A model generated the notes under the pieces. The model did not search any database. It was given only the letters and a program-made list of their open reading frames with translations, and had not been told where the DNA came from. Below, piece by piece: positions 36,654 through 46,514 of a stretch of 64,000 nt of DNA. The stretch spans positions 744,001-808,000 of the forward strand of contig NZ_CCDM010000002.1 of NCBI RefSeq assembly GCF_000750635.1, given 5' to 3'. The DNA comes from Oceanobacillus jeddahensis (GTDB taxonomy: Bacteria; Bacillota; Bacilli; Bacillales; Amphibacillaceae). Made by a program: the position numbers and the translations under genes. Position 1 is the stretch's first letter. The number at the start of each line of letters is the position of its first letter.

Positions 36654-39600
36654 ATGCATTTAAAGCGGTTGGAAAGTGTTGGATTTAAATCCTTTGCAGA
36701 GAGAATTAATGTGGATTTTGTACCTGGTGTGACAGCAGTAGTCGGTCCAAATGGCAGCGGCAAAAGTAATATTACGGATGCGATACGCTGGGTGCTGGGT
36801 GAACAATCTATGAAATCTCTGCGCGGATCAAAAATGGAAGATATTATATTCCAAGGGAGTGATTCCAGATCTCCTCTAAATATCGCTGAAGTTACACTCG
36901 TATTAGACAATAAAGATCAGCGTGTACCGCTGGATTATGAAGAAGTGAGTGTAACAAGAAGGATTTACCGCTCTGGAGAAAGTGAATTTTATATTAATAA
37001 ACAGGCTTGCCGATTAAAAGATATTGTTGATCTGTTTATTGATTCAGGTCTTGGCAGGGAAGCCTTCTCTATTATCAGTCAAGGGCGTGTAGAAGAAATT
37101 CTTAGTTCAAAAGCGGAAGAGCGTCGGGTGATTTTTGAAGAAGCGGCCGGTGTATTAAAATATAAACAACGAAAGAAAAAAGCAGAATATAAACTTGCGG
37201 AAACGCAGGAGAACTTGAACCGTGTGGAAGATATTGTTTTTGAAATTGAACAACAGCTGGAGCCTTTAAAAGAGCAATCGAAAAAAGCAAAAGAATATCA
37301 GACTTTACAAGCGGAGCTTCAAGAAACAGAGATTTCTGTACTGATTACGGAAATGGAACAAATCCATTATGAATGGCAGCAGGTATTAAAACGTTTAGCA
37401 GAGAATGAAAAAAAACTAAAAGAACAATCGGAAGCCATTCGGCTTGTTGAAGAAGACTTAGCAAAAGAAAAAGAATGCACCCAGTACTACGAAACAGAAA
37501 TAGAACAGTTGCAATCTGATTTACTAGATGTAACAGAACGTCTGGAGAAATTTGAAGGGAAAAAACAACTATTTGATGAACGTTCAAAGCATGCAGATGA
37601 AAACAAAGAAAAACTTGTGCAGCAGTTAGAGCGGGTAACTTCTAATGTTCGAGTGCTGGAAGAACAAAAAACGAAAGAGCAAGAGAAGCTCACACATTTA
37701 GAAGCAGAAAAAGCTAATACATTAGCAAGGAAAAAAGAAATAGAGAATAAATTAGCTATGCGGCCGGAAGATGTAGCTAATCGAATTGAGGACTTAAAGG
37801 CAGAGTATATTGAACTATTGAATCAGCAAGCTGCTTATCGAAACGAAAAGCAATCCGTTGATCGGCAACAGGAGCAAATTGAAGCTAAAAATACTTCGCA
37901 GTCTATGAAATTTAAAGATACGCTTACGGAGAGAAATGAGTTACAAGTTAAACAGGCAGCTGCTGAAGAAGCATTGCAATCCTATCAGAAAAATTTAGAA
38001 GAGAAGAATCAGCAATTAAAGACCTTAAAACTGGAAATGCAATCCGAACGTGCAAAATATGAAGAAGCGCAATCAAAGCTTTACCAAGGCTATCAATATA
38101 TTGAAAAAGTAAAATCAAAGAAAGAGATGCTTGAAGAAATGAAAGAAGACTTTCAAGGTTTCTTTCAGGGAGTTCGTCAAGTATTAAGAGCCAGAGAAGA
38201 AGGTAAGCTAACTGGCGTAGAAGGAGCAGTTATTGAGTTAATTGATGTTCCGAAAGATTATATTACAGCGATCGAAACAGTATTAGGCGGACAGGCGCAA
38301 AATATTGTTGTAGAAACGGATCAGGCAGCAAGAGAGGCAATTAATTGGTTGAAAAAGACAAATAGCGGACGAGCCACCTTTTTGCCGCTTAAATCTATCC
38401 AGCCCCGCTTTTTATCAAATGAAGGGAAACAGGAAGTAAAAGACCATGATGGCTTTGTAGGAGTTGCATCGGATTTAGTACAGCCGAAAACAAAAAAATA
38501 TGAAAAAGCAGTGCAGCACTTAATGGGGAATGTTGTTATCGCTAAAACATTGCGGGATGCAAATGATATTGCGATAAAGCTGCATCGGAGGTACCGTATC
38601 GTCACTTTGGATGGAGATATGGTGCATCCTGGAGGGTCGATGTCAGGGGGAGCGCAGAAAAAGCAGAACCAGTCGTTGTTTTCTCGGGAAAAAGACTTGC
38701 AGGAGCTGCATGCGCGATTAGCAGAATACAAACAAAAAACGGAGCAATTTGAGAAAGGCGTACAGAAAAAAAGAGATTATTTACGGGAAGTAGATGAAAA
38801 AATAAGTTCTACTGAACAAGAAGTGAATATGCTGCAAAAGGATGTACAAGAAAGTCAAGTCGATTTTCAATCCCTTCAAGCAAAATTGACATCGATAAAT
38901 GACAATTTAGCCATTTATGATATGGATAAAAAGCAAAATGAACAGAGCCATACAGAGTTAGCGGATCGAAGTAAGATTCTAACAAAGGAATTAGAAGAAA
39001 TTAATCTCAAACTTCAAACGGTCCAAAAAGAAGTGGATGATTTAACGAAAGAAGAAGCAAAATTAAAAGAGACACAAGCGAAATTACAGGATGCATTTTA
39101 TGAAGTCAAAGTGGCCCTGGCTGAGCAAGAAGAACGTTTCAAAAATCAGAAAGCTAATACAAAAGCGTTGGAAACGCAGCTTGAGCGGGCAATCCAGGAA
39201 AAAAATCAAGTAGATGAAGAGCTGGAGGCAATAACAGCTATTAAAAATCAGGAAGAAACAGAAGAAGAGATTGAAGAAAATATAGTTCACGCCAGAAATA
39301 CTAAACAGGAAATAACAGAAAGCATAGAAAAACTGCGTAATAAAAGAAAAGAAAGCTCCGATAAACAGCAGTCTCTGGAAGTGAAATTGAAAGAAGCACA
39401 GGAACAATACAGCGACACGAATGAGCAATATCAAAAACAAGAAGTTAAATCGAATCGCTTAGACGTGGAGCTTGATAATCACCTGCAGCAGCTTGAAAAA
39501 GAATATATGATGACATATGAATTGGCGAAACGTGATTACGCTAAGGTCGAAAATATGGATGAGGCAAAAGCTGTGGTCAGCAATTTAAAGGATAAAATCA

Positions 39601-40223
39601 ATCGGCTGGGTACAATTAATTTAGGTGCTATTGATGAATATGAGCGTATTTCTGAAAGATATCAGTTTTTAAAAGAACAAAGAGATGACCTTGTAGAAGG
39701 AAAGCGAACGCTATATACTGTTATTGAAGAGATGGACACTGAAATGAAAGAAAGATTTGATTCTACTTTTTCCAAAATAAAGGAAGAATTTTCTGAGGTG
39801 TTTAAGCACTTGTTCGGTGGCGGACATGCCGAATTAAAATTAACAGAACCAGATAATTTATTAGAAACAGGTGTTGAAATAATCGCGCAGCCGCCTGGTA
39901 AGAAACTGCAGCATTTAAGTCTTTTGTCAGGGGGAGAGCGTGCATTAACAGCAATTGCCCTTCTCTTTTCCATTTTACGTGTTCGTCCCGTCCCATTTTG
40001 TATATTGGACGAGGTCGAAGCTGCTTTAGATGAAGCCAATGTAGTCCGTTTTGCTAAATATGTGAAACACTTTAGCAAAAATACACAATTTATCGTTATT
40101 ACACATCGGAAAGGAACCATGGAAGAAGCGGATGTTCTTTATGGTGTAACAATGCAGGAATCGGGCGTATCAAGGCTGGTTTCTGTCCGATTAGAAGATA
40201 CAAAAGAATTGATTCAATCGTAG
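36654..40223 (+). CDS. smc: Chromosome partition protein SMC
   Basis: 1189 aa from ATG 36654, which gives MHLKRLESVGFKSFAERI as in homologues, AGGAG 7 nt upstream. Walker A GPNGSGKSN (about 32-40), long coiled coils (about 170-510 and 660-1010), hinge about 515-655 (GFFQGVRQVL...VTLDGDMVHPGGSMSGG), ABC signature LSGGERALTAIALLF (about 1088) and Walker B FCILDEVEAALDEANV. It compacts and loads chromosomes with ScpAB. Confidence 0.97.
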   Translation: MHLKRLESVGFKSFAERINVDFVPGVTAVVGPNGSGKSNITDAIRWVLGEQSMKSLRGSKMEDIIFQGSDSRSPLNIAEVTLVLDNKDQRVPLDYEEVSVTRRIYRSGESEFYINKQACRLKDIVDLFIDSGLGREAFSIISQGRVEEILSSKAEERRVIFEEAAGVLKYKQRKKKAEYKLAETQENLNRVEDIVFEIEQQLEPLKEQSKKAKEYQTLQAELQETEISVLITEMEQIHYEWQQVLKRLAENEKKLKEQSEAIRLVEEDLAKEKECTQYYETEIEQLQSDLLDVTERLEKFEGKKQLFDERSKHADENKEKLVQQLERVTSNVRVLEEQKTKEQEKLTHLEAEKANTLARKKEIENKLAMRPEDVANRIEDLKAEYIELLNQQAAYRNEKQSVDRQQEQIEAKNTSQSMKFKDTLTERNELQVKQAAAEEALQSYQKNLEEKNQQLKTLKLEMQSERAKYEEAQSKLYQGYQYIEKVKSKKEMLEEMKEDFQGFFQGVRQVLRAREEGKLTGVEGAVIELIDVPKDYITAIETVLGGQAQNIVVETDQAAREAINWLKKTNSGRATFLPLKSIQPRFLSNEGKQEVKDHDGFVGVASDLVQPKTKKYEKAVQHLMGNVVIAKTLRDANDIAIKLHRRYRIVTLDGDMVHPGGSMSGGAQKKQNQSLFSREKDLQELHARLAEYKQKTEQFEKGVQKKRDYLREVDEKISSTEQEVNMLQKDVQESQVDFQSLQAKLTSINDNLAIYDMDKKQNEQSHTELADRSKILTKELEEINLKLQTVQKEVDDLTKEEAKLKETQAKLQDAFYEVKVALAEQEERFKNQKANTKALETQLERAIQEKNQVDEELEAITAIKNQEETEEEIEENIVHARNTKQEITESIEKLRNKRKESSDKQQSLEVKLKEAQEQYSDTNEQYQKQEVKSNRLDVELDNHLQQLEKEYMMTYELAKRDYAKVENMDEAKAVVSNLKDKINRLGTINLGAIDEYERISERYQFLKEQRDDLVEGKRTLYTVIEEMDTEMKERFDSTFSKIKEEFSEVFKHLFGGGHAELKLTEPDNLLETGVEIIAQPPGKKLQHLSLLSGGERALTAIALLFSILRVRPVPFCILDEVEAALDEANVVRFAKYVKHFSKNTQFIVITHRKGTMEEADVLYGVTMQESGVSRLVSVRLEDTKELIQS

Positions 40224-40235
40224 GGGGATATCAAT

Positions 40236-41246
40236 ATGGGTTTTATGGATAAATTGAAACAGCGTTTTAAGGAAAATGAAGAAACAAAGGAAGTTTCCGA
40301 GAAATATCAAGAAGGGATGAAAAAAACAAGGAATTCTTTTTCTGGTAAATTAAATGATTTAATCGCTCGTTATCGGAAGGTAGATGAGGATTTCTTTGAA
40401 GAATTAGAAGAGGTTTTAATTACAGCAGACGTAGGCGTCTCCACAGTGATGGATCTTGTTGAAGAGCTTAAAATGGAAGTGAAGCGTCAAAAGATTAAGG
40501 ATTCTTCTGAAGTAAAAGATGTTATTTCTGAGAAACTCGTAGAAATCTATTATGGCGAAGAAGATGAATCGATCCAGCATATGCAATTAGATGGGGATGG
40601 ATTACAGGTTATTCTTGTTGTTGGCGTTAACGGTGTTGGGAAAACAACAAGCATAGGTAAGCTCGCACATCAATTAAAAGCAGATGGTAAGAATGTGATT
40701 TTAGCAGCAGGAGATACATTTCGTGCCGGAGCTATTGAACAGTTAGAAGTTTGGGGAGAACGTGCAAATGTCCCCGTCATTAAACACAGTGAAGGAAGTG
40801 ACCCGGCCGCAGTCATTTATGATGGAATTAGAGCTGCAAAGTCACGGGAAGCAGATGTGCTAATCTGTGATACAGCAGGAAGACTTCAAAACAAGGTGAA
40901 TCTAATGAATGAACTTGCCAAAGTAAAACGTGTTATTGAGCGTGAAATTCCTGGTGCTCCACATGAAGTCTTGTTAGTGTTAGATGCTACTACCGGCCAA
41001 AATGCATTGACACAAGCACGCACATTCTCTGAAGCAACGAACGTGACTGGGATTGTTTTAACCAAATTGGATGGTACCGCAAAAGGCGGAATTGTTTTAG
41101 CTATTCGTAATGAGTTGCAAATTCCGGTGAAGTATGTCGGTCTGGGTGAAGGTATTGATGATTTGCAGCAGTTTGAAGCAGATGCATTTGTGTACGGACT
41201 GTTTGCAGATTTAGGAATGAGTGAAGAAGAAGAGAAAAGAGAGTAA
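40236..41246 (+). CDS. ftsY: Signal recognition particle receptor FtsY
   Basis: 336 aa. Acidic/basic N-terminus, NG domain with P-loop GVNGVGKTTSIGKLAH (about 132), DTAGRLQNKVNLM, and TKLDGTAKGG. It docks SRP-ribosome complexes at the membrane. AGGGGGAT upstream; 12 bp after smc, the conserved smc-ftsY pair. Confidence 0.97.
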   Translation: MGFMDKLKQRFKENEETKEVSEKYQEGMKKTRNSFSGKLNDLIARYRKVDEDFFEELEEVLITADVGVSTVMDLVEELKMEVKRQKIKDSSEVKDVISEKLVEIYYGEEDESIQHMQLDGDGLQVILVVGVNGVGKTTSIGKLAHQLKADGKNVILAAGDTFRAGAIEQLEVWGERANVPVIKHSEGSDPAAVIYDGIRAAKSREADVLICDTAGRLQNKVNLMNELAKVKRVIEREIPGAPHEVLLVLDATTGQNALTQARTFSEATNVTGIVLTKLDGTAKGGIVLAIRNELQIPVKYVGLGEGIDDLQQFEADAFVYGLFADLGMSEEEEKRE

Positions 41247-41334
41247 GCGAAACCTCACTAGACTACTTGACAATTTCCGATTTGGTTGGATATGATAAAT
41301 GTAAAGGAAAATCACTTAACAAGAGGTGTACCTG

Positions 41335-41652
41335 TTGCTAGAAAAAACGAATCGGATAAATTATTTATTTGACTTTTATCAATCACTGTTGACCCCAAAA
41401 CAGCGCAGTTATATGGAAATGTACTATTTGGAGGATTATTCTTTAGGAGAGATCTCAGAGCTCTTTGAAGTTTCCAGGCAAGCAGTATATGATAATATTA
41501 AAAGAACCGAAAAAATGTTAGAGACGTATGAAGATAAACTTCATCTTTACTCAAGATTTGAAAAGCGCACGCACATTATTGCAAAGCTTTCGGAAACAGT
41601 AAAAGATCCGGAGGCAAAGAAGTATGTTCAACAATTACAAGATTTAGATTAG
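41335..41652 (+). CDS. ylxM: YlxM, putative SRP-associated helix-turn-helix protein
   Basis: 105 aa from TTG 41335 (AAGAGGTG upstream), giving [27 protein letters not shown] as in homologues; the open frame extends three codons further. Sigma-70 region 4-like [33 protein letters not shown]. YlxM stimulates SRP GTPases in some Firmicutes and always precedes ffh. Ends 13 bp before ffh. Confidence 0.92.
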   Translation: MLEKTNRINYLFDFYQSLLTPKQRSYMEMYYLEDYSLGEISELFEVSRQAVYDNIKRTEKMLETYEDKLHLYSRFEKRTHIIAKLSETVKDPEAKKYVQQLQDLD

Positions 41653-41665
41653 GGGGATACCTTCT

Positions 41666-43015
41666 ATGGCATTTGAAGGATTAGCGGACCGCCTCCAAGG
41701 TACAATAAAGAAAATTACTGGTAAGGGTAAGGTCTCTGAGCAAGATGTAAAAGAAATGACAAGGGAAGTTCGCTTGGCACTTTTAGAAGCTGATGTAAAC
41801 TTTAAAGTTGTAAAGCAATTAATTGCCCGGATAAAAGAAAGAGCCGTCGGACAGGAAGTAATGGAAAGTTTAACGCCTGGACAGCAGGTTATTAAAGTTG
41901 TAAAAGACGAATTAACGAATTTAATGGGCGGGGAACAAAGTAAAATTGCAGTAGCCGACCGCTCGCCGACAGTTATTATGATGGTTGGTTTACAAGGTGC
42001 AGGTAAAACAACTACTACTGGAAAACTGGCGAACCATTTACGTAAAAATCATAACCGTAATCCTTTATTAGTTGCGTGTGATGTCTATCGTCCTGCAGCC
42101 ATTCAACAATTGGAAACACTTGGGACACAGCTGGATATGCCTGTTTTTTCATTAGGAACAGAGGCAAATCCAGTTGATATTGCCAATCAGGCAATTGCTC
42201 AGGCAAAAGAAAATCACAATGATTACGTCATTATTGATACAGCTGGCCGTCTGCATGTTGATGAAAATCTTATGGAGGAATTACAGCAAATCAAAACCGG
42301 CGTAAAACCGGATGAAATCTTTTTAGTGGTTGATTCCATGACAGGACAAGATGCTGTCAATGTAGCAGAAAGCTTTAATGAGCAGCTCGATATTACAGGA
42401 GTTGTTCTGACAAAATTGGATGGTGACACGCGTGGCGGTGCTGCACTTTCTATCAAAGCAGTTACGGATAAGCCGATTAAATTTGCCGGGATGGGTGAAA
42501 AACTGGATCAATTAGAAGCTTTCCATCCTGAACGCATGGCATCCAGAATACTTGGCATGGGCGATGTGCTTTCCTTAATTGAAAAAGCACAGACCAATGT
42601 GGATGAAAAGCAGGCGAAAGAATTAGAAGAAAAAATGCGCACGGCTTCCTTTACATTTGATGATTTTCTGGAACAAATGGGACAGGTTCGTGAAATGGGA
42701 CCATTAGATGACTTAATGTCAATGATTCCAGGGTCCAACAAGATGAAAGGCCTGAAAAATGCGCAATTAGATGAAGGCCAATTGACAGAGGTAGAGGCGA
42801 TCATTCAATCAATGACTAAAAAAGAGCGCCAAGAACCGAGTATCATCAACGGAAGCAGAAGAAAACGTATTGCAAAAGGCTCAGGGACTTCTGTGGCAGC
42901 GGTAAACCGTTTGTTAAAACAGTTTACAGAGATGAAAAAAATGATGAAGCAAATGACTAATATGCAAAAAGGAAAAAAAGGCAAAGGCGGCGGATTTAAA
43001 TTTCCTTTCATGTAG
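41666..43015 (+). CDS. ffh: Signal recognition particle protein Ffh
   Basis: 449 aa. NG domain with GLQGAGKTTTTGKLA (about 108), DTAGRLHVDENLM, TKLDGDTRGGAAL; methionine-rich M domain from about 320 to MMKQMTNMQKGKKGKGGGFKFPFM binds 4.5S/scRNA and signal peptides. Works with FtsY and YlxM in co-translational targeting. Confidence 0.97.
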   Translation: MAFEGLADRLQGTIKKITGKGKVSEQDVKEMTREVRLALLEADVNFKVVKQLIARIKERAVGQEVMESLTPGQQVIKVVKDELTNLMGGEQSKIAVADRSPTVIMMVGLQGAGKTTTTGKLANHLRKNHNRNPLLVACDVYRPAAIQQLETLGTQLDMPVFSLGTEANPVDIANQAIAQAKENHNDYVIIDTAGRLHVDENLMEELQQIKTGVKPDEIFLVVDSMTGQDAVNVAESFNEQLDITGVVLTKLDGDTRGGAALSIKAVTDKPIKFAGMGEKLDQLEAFHPERMASRILGMGDVLSLIEKAQTNVDEKQAKELEEKMRTASFTFDDFLEQMGQVREMGPLDDLMSMIPGSNKMKGLKNAQLDEGQLTEVEAIIQSMTKKERQEPSIINGSRRKRIAKGSGTSVAAVNRLLKQFTEMKKMMKQMTNMQKGKKGKGGGFKFPFM

Positions 43016-43187
43016 AGGATAACTAAAAAATAATAAAGGTGATGCGGCGGCAGGAAAGAGTTTCCACTAAGGATGCCTGAGTCGTGTTCCGAGTCGGCTT
43101 GTCTTTTCTATTAAATTTTAAACATGCATATGCAGAGTTGATTTTTGTACTTTTTTATAATAAAATAAGCTTGTAATGGAAAAATAC

Positions 43188-43216
43188 TTTACAGACTAAA
43201 AACTATCTGGTAGAAT
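43188..43216 (+). promoter_or_regulatory. SigA promoter of rpsP
   Basis: TTTACA (43188-43193), 17-bp spacer ending TGG, TAGAAT (43211-43216): near-consensus with an extended -10. Confidence 0.75.
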
Positions 43217-43254
43217 CAATTCTTGTGATAAGATAATTATTGGAGGTGCAAAGC

Positions 43255-43527
43255 ATGGCAGTAAAAATTCGTTTAAAACGTATGGGTTCTAAAAGAAATC
43301 CATTCTATCGTATTGTAGTAGCTGACTCTCGTTCTCCACGTGATGGTCGCTCTATCGAACAAATCGGTACGTACAATCCTGTAGTAAATCCAGTTGAGGT
43401 TAAAATAGATGAAGAAAAAGCACTTGATTGGATGACGAAAGGTGCAAAACCAAGTGATACTGTACGTAACTTATTCTCTAACGAAGGCATCATGAAGAAA
43501 TTTCACGAACAAAAAAATTCTAAATAA
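43255..43527 (+). CDS. rpsP: 30S ribosomal protein S16
   Basis: 90 aa from ATG 43255 with GGAGGTG 7-8 nt upstream. [32 protein letters not shown] is diagnostic. It heads the rpsP-khpA operon under its own promoter. Confidence 0.98.
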   Translation: MAVKIRLKRMGSKRNPFYRIVVADSRSPRDGRSIEQIGTYNPVVNPVEVKIDEEKALDWMTKGAKPSDTVRNLFSNEGIMKKFHEQKNSK

Positions 43528-43540
43528 GTAGTGTGATATC

Positions 43541-43768
43541 ATGAAAGCCCTGATTAAATCGATTGTTACCTCATTAGTAGATCATCCGGATGATATTGTG
43601 ATTAAAGAAAAGGAAGAAGATTCCAAGGTTACGTATCATTTAACCGTTCACCCGGATGATGTCGGAAAAGTCATTGGCAAAAACGGCCGGATTGCAAAAG
43701 CGATACGCACTGTTGTATATGCTGCAAATACTGGTGGTAATAAACGTATTTTTTTAGATATTATGTAA
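43541..43768 (+). CDS. khpA: KH-domain RNA-binding protein KhpA (YlqC)
   Basis: 75 aa; KH motif GKVIGKNGRIAKAIRTVV contains the GXXG loop (GKNG). In Firmicutes KhpA pairs with KhpB/Jag and binds RNAs linked to cell elongation and division. 13 bp after rpsP; weak RBS suggests translational dependence on rpsP. Confidence 0.93.
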   Translation: MKALIKSIVTSLVDHPDDIVIKEKEEDSKVTYHLTVHPDDVGKVIGKNGRIAKAIRTVVYAANTGGNKRIFLDIM

Positions 43769-43775
43769 GATTCGT

Positions 43776-43858
43776 ATTCAAAAAGAAAGTATTCTTTTTG
43801 AATAACCTGGTAAAGGGAAAGCTGACCCTGTTTTTTTAGGGCTCAACTTTCCCTTTTT
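43776..43858 (+). terminator. Two successive hairpins between khpA and ylqD
   Basis: First: ATTCAAAAAGAA / TTCTTTTTGAAT (43776-43804). Second: AAAGGGAAAG...CTTTCCCTTT with inner CCC/GGG pairing and a TTTTT tail (43812-43858), a better terminator. They probably end or attenuate the rpsP transcript. Confidence 0.75.
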
Positions 43859-43900
43859 ACACATTGTAACCCGAATCTATCAGGCAGGAGCTGAATTTAG

Positions 43901-44290
43901 ATGAAATTAATAAAAAAGGTTCCCATTAAGCTAGTCGTAACAGAAGAAAGCAAAGAAAAAATCCGCCAAAATTTTACGAATCATAAATTACGTCTTGAAC
44001 AAGAGTGTCAACAACTCCAATTTGAAATACGGAAACTAAAGAACAAAAACGCAAATGTTCGTTCAGATATGGAAACGCGGTTTAACCAGGAAATTAAAAA
44101 CCGTCAAGAAAAAATGAAGCTATTAGATTTTAAAATAGAACAGTTAGATGAATTAAAAATGGGTAGCGAAATCGTTGAAAAAGAGGTTGAAGCTCTTGTT
44201 GAAGTCGAAGTGGGCTCTGATTGGAATCATATTATGAAAGAGCAGGCTATCGTAATTAAAGATGATAAAGTTATCCGAATTGATGAATGA
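43901..44290 (+). CDS. ylqD: YlqD family protein
   Basis: 129 aa. A charged coiled-coil core (residues about 20-90, ESKEKIRQNFTNHKLRLEQECQ, METRFNQEIKNRQEKMKLLDF) precedes a short beta region with DWNHIMKEQAIVIKDDKVIRI. Function unknown; conserved between khpA and rimM in bacilli. GGCAGGAG upstream of the ATG. Confidence 0.9.
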   Translation: MKLIKKVPIKLVVTEESKEKIRQNFTNHKLRLEQECQQLQFEIRKLKNKNANVRSDMETRFNQEIKNRQEKMKLLDFKIEQLDELKMGSEIVEKEVEALVEVEVGSDWNHIMKEQAIVIKDDKVIRIDE

Positions 44291-44305
44291 AATAGGTGAG
44301 CAAAG

Positions 44306-44818
44306 ATGCATACAGAGAAATTAAAAATTGGTAAAATCGTTAATACACACGGAATTCGGGGCGAAGTAAAAGTTTTACGCATTACCGATTTTGAAGAGCG
44401 TTTTACGCCTGGAAATGAAGTGATTATTACATCAGAACAGCGTGATATTACATTAACAATTGATTCACACCGCATCCATAAAGGATTTGATTTAATTACA
44501 TTTAAAGACTATACAAATGTGAATGATGTAGAACAATGGAAGGGCATGAATTTGTATATTGATCAGAGCCAGGCAGAAGAATTGGAAGAGGATGCATATT
44601 ACTATCATGAAATTATCGGCTGCCAAGTTCAGACAGTAGAAGGGGAAGAACTAGGAAAAGTGAAAGAAATTTTATCTCCTGGTGCTAATGATGTCTGGGT
44701 AGTACAAAGGCCTGGAAAGAAAGATTTATTGTTGCCTTATATTGAAGATGTAGTTAAAAAGGTAAATACCCAAGATGGCATTATTTCTGTCGAATTAATG
44801 GAAGGGATGTTAGATTAG
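44306..44818 (+). CDS. rimM: Ribosome maturation factor RimM
   Basis: 170 aa. N-terminal domain KIGKIVNTHGIRGEVKVLRITDF and C-terminal PRC barrel IIGCQVQTVEGEELGKVKEIL...LLLPYIEDVVKKV. It binds S19 during 30S head assembly. Directly abuts trmD (stop then ATG), its standard partner. Confidence 0.96.
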   Translation: MHTEKLKIGKIVNTHGIRGEVKVLRITDFEERFTPGNEVIITSEQRDITLTIDSHRIHKGFDLITFKDYTNVNDVEQWKGMNLYIDQSQAEELEEDAYYYHEIIGCQVQTVEGEELGKVKEILSPGANDVWVVQRPGKKDLLLPYIEDVVKKVNTQDGIISVELMEGMLD

Positions 44819-45556
44819 ATGCATATTGATATTCTGACATTATTCCCGGAAATGTTTCATGGTGTGATGGAAAGCTCTATTTTAAAGAAAGCAGCAGAAA
44901 AGGAACAGTTTTCATATCAACTCGTTGATTTTCGGGATTATTCCATGCATAAACATAAAAAAGTGGATGATTACCCTTATGGTGGAGGAGCCGGCATGGT
45001 ACTGACCCCACAACCTGTATTCGATGCTGTGGAAGCTGTGAAAAAAGAAAGATCATCACACCCGCGTGTCGTTTTGATGTGCCCTCAAGGAGAGCCTTAT
45101 ACACAAAAAAAGGCAGAAGAATTAGCGCAGGAAGAGCATCTTATTTTTATTTGCGGTCATTATGAAGGATATGATGAAAGAATCCGTGAGCACCTTGTAA
45201 CGGACGAGATATCTATAGGAGACTATGTCTTAACTGGTGGGGAATTAGGAGCAATGGTTGTTGTGGATAGTGTTGTCCGGCTGTTGCCAGAAGCGTTAGG
45301 AAATGAAGAATCAGCAAAGCAGGACTCTTTTTCAACCGGTTTATTAGAGTACCCTCATTATACACGCCCATCTGATTTTCGTGGAATGAAGGTTCCAGAT
45401 GTCCTCTTATCAGGAAATCATGCGAATATTGAAACTTGGAGAAGGAAACAATCTTTAAAAAGAACAACCCAAAGACGACCAGATTTATTAGAAAACCAAG
45501 AGATGGATGAAGCAGATCTTGAAATGTTTCAAGAAATAAAAAATGACGAAAAGTAG
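44819..45556 (+). CDS. trmD: tRNA (guanine-37-N1)-methyltransferase
   Basis: 245 aa SPOUT-fold enzyme. Start [13 protein letters not shown], then [13 protein letters not shown] and the knot [33 protein letters not shown] with the catalytic Asp. Makes m1G37, preventing +1 frameshifts. Translationally coupled to rimM. Confidence 0.97.
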   Translation: MHIDILTLFPEMFHGVMESSILKKAAEKEQFSYQLVDFRDYSMHKHKKVDDYPYGGGAGMVLTPQPVFDAVEAVKKERSSHPRVVLMCPQGEPYTQKKAEELAQEEHLIFICGHYEGYDERIREHLVTDEISIGDYVLTGGELGAMVVVDSVVRLLPEALGNEESAKQDSFSTGLLEYPHYTRPSDFRGMKVPDVLLSGNHANIETWRRKQSLKRTTQRRPDLLENQEMDEADLEMFQEIKNDEK

Positions 45557-45585
45557 TTGTACTTTACGCTGGAATATGCTATATT
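45557..45585 (+). promoter_or_regulatory. SigA promoter of rplS
   Basis: TTGTAC (45557-45562), 17-bp spacer ending TGC, TATATT (45580-45585), giving an extended -10 as well. Its -35 begins right after the trmD stop. Confidence 0.8.
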
Positions 45586-45590
45586 ATTAA

Positions 45591-45660
45591 TTGTGCTTAT
45601 GTGCGTATAAGCATGTAGAACGATGTTCCGCTGTTCAAATGAGGGCATGAGCATTAGTTT
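45591..45660 (+). ncRNA. Candidate L19 ribosomal-protein leader
   Basis: The 5' UTR of rplS contains GCTTAT-GTGCGT-ATAAGC (perfect hairpin, 45595-45612) and then GATGTTCCGCTGTTCAAATG and GAGGGCATGAGC. A structured L19 autoregulatory leader is known from low-GC Gram-positives at this place; the match to that family is by position and hairpin only. Confidence 0.5.
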
Positions 45661-45676
45661 GGAAGGAGTGAAAATC

Positions 45677-46021
45677 ATGCAACAAATTATTGCTGACGTA
45701 ACAAAAGATCAATTACGTACAGATCATCCTGATTTTCGACCTGGTGACACTTTAAAAGTTCACGTTAAGGTTGTTGAGGGTAATCGTGAACGTATCCAGG
45801 TATTTGAAGGTGTTGTAATTAAGCGTCAAAATGGCGGAATCAGCGAAACGTTTACAGTAAGAAAAATTTCTTACGGTGTTGGTGTGGAGCGTACTTTCCC
45901 ATTACATTCACCAAGAATTGATAAAATTGAAGTTTCTCGTCGCGGTATTGTACGTCGTGCGAAGCTTTATTACCTACGTAACCTGCGTGGAAAAGCAGCT
46001 CGTATTAAAGAACGTCGCTAA
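45677..46021 (+). CDS. rplS: 50S ribosomal protein L19
   Basis: 114 aa from ATG 45677, GGAAGGAG 9-16 nt upstream; the frame is open 18 codons further into the leader without support. [33 protein letters not shown] and the C-terminal [21 protein letters not shown] are diagnostic. Confidence 0.98.
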   Translation: MQQIIADVTKDQLRTDHPDFRPGDTLKVHVKVVEGNRERIQVFEGVVIKRQNGGISETFTVRKISYGVGVERTFPLHSPRIDKIEVSRRGIVRRAKLYYLRNLRGKAARIKERR

Positions 46022-46050
46022 TCAGCTGACAGAGAATTTGAAACAAATAC

Positions 46051-46086
46051 AAAAGGGCTACGTCAATAATGACAGTAGCTCTTTTT
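46051..46086 (+). terminator. Terminator after rplS
   Basis: AGGGCTAC-GTCA / TGAC-A-GTAGCTCT stem and CTTTTT tail. Confidence 0.75.
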
Positions 46087-46147
46087 CATTGCATAGGAAA
46101 TTATAGAATTATTGCCTTGTGGATAACTATTTATAGTAAAACAGCCA

Positions 46148-46300
46148 CGTCCAGCTCCGAACGCCAAAAACTAGGAGATTTCACGTCGCGCCCTACGATA
46201 AGTCAACATCGGTTCGTCACCTCACCGTGTTTCCTTTATCTCAGTTGCGCCGCTCCAATCTCTACGTTTTTAAACAGGCGCTCTGCGCTTTTGTTCTTGA
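46148..46300 (+). repeat. GTCCAGCT-type dispersed repeat, copy 1
   Basis: Shares with 47463-47692: GTCCAGCT, CGCCAAAAACTAG, GCGCCCTACGATAA, GGTTCGTCACCTCACCGTG, TTCCTTTATCTCAGTTGC and TACGTTTTTAAAC, with different filling. It occupies the rplS-lepB gap (46087-46514), whose remainder is A/T-rich and empty. Confidence 0.75.
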
Positions 46301-46514
46301 TTAAGATAATATTATACGCCAAGTATGAATAAATGCTTATTCACGCTATCCAGGTTTAGATTTGAAGACTAAAAAAGAAGAAGTATCAAGTTATTCTTTT
46401 AGCATTTTGTATCTTTTTTAAAAATGGTTTATAAAAAAATAATACTTAGAAGTTGTTTATCTAAAGTTTACTAGCTACAATAAAAGGTAGACTGTAGTTA
46501 TCGGAGGAAGTTAG

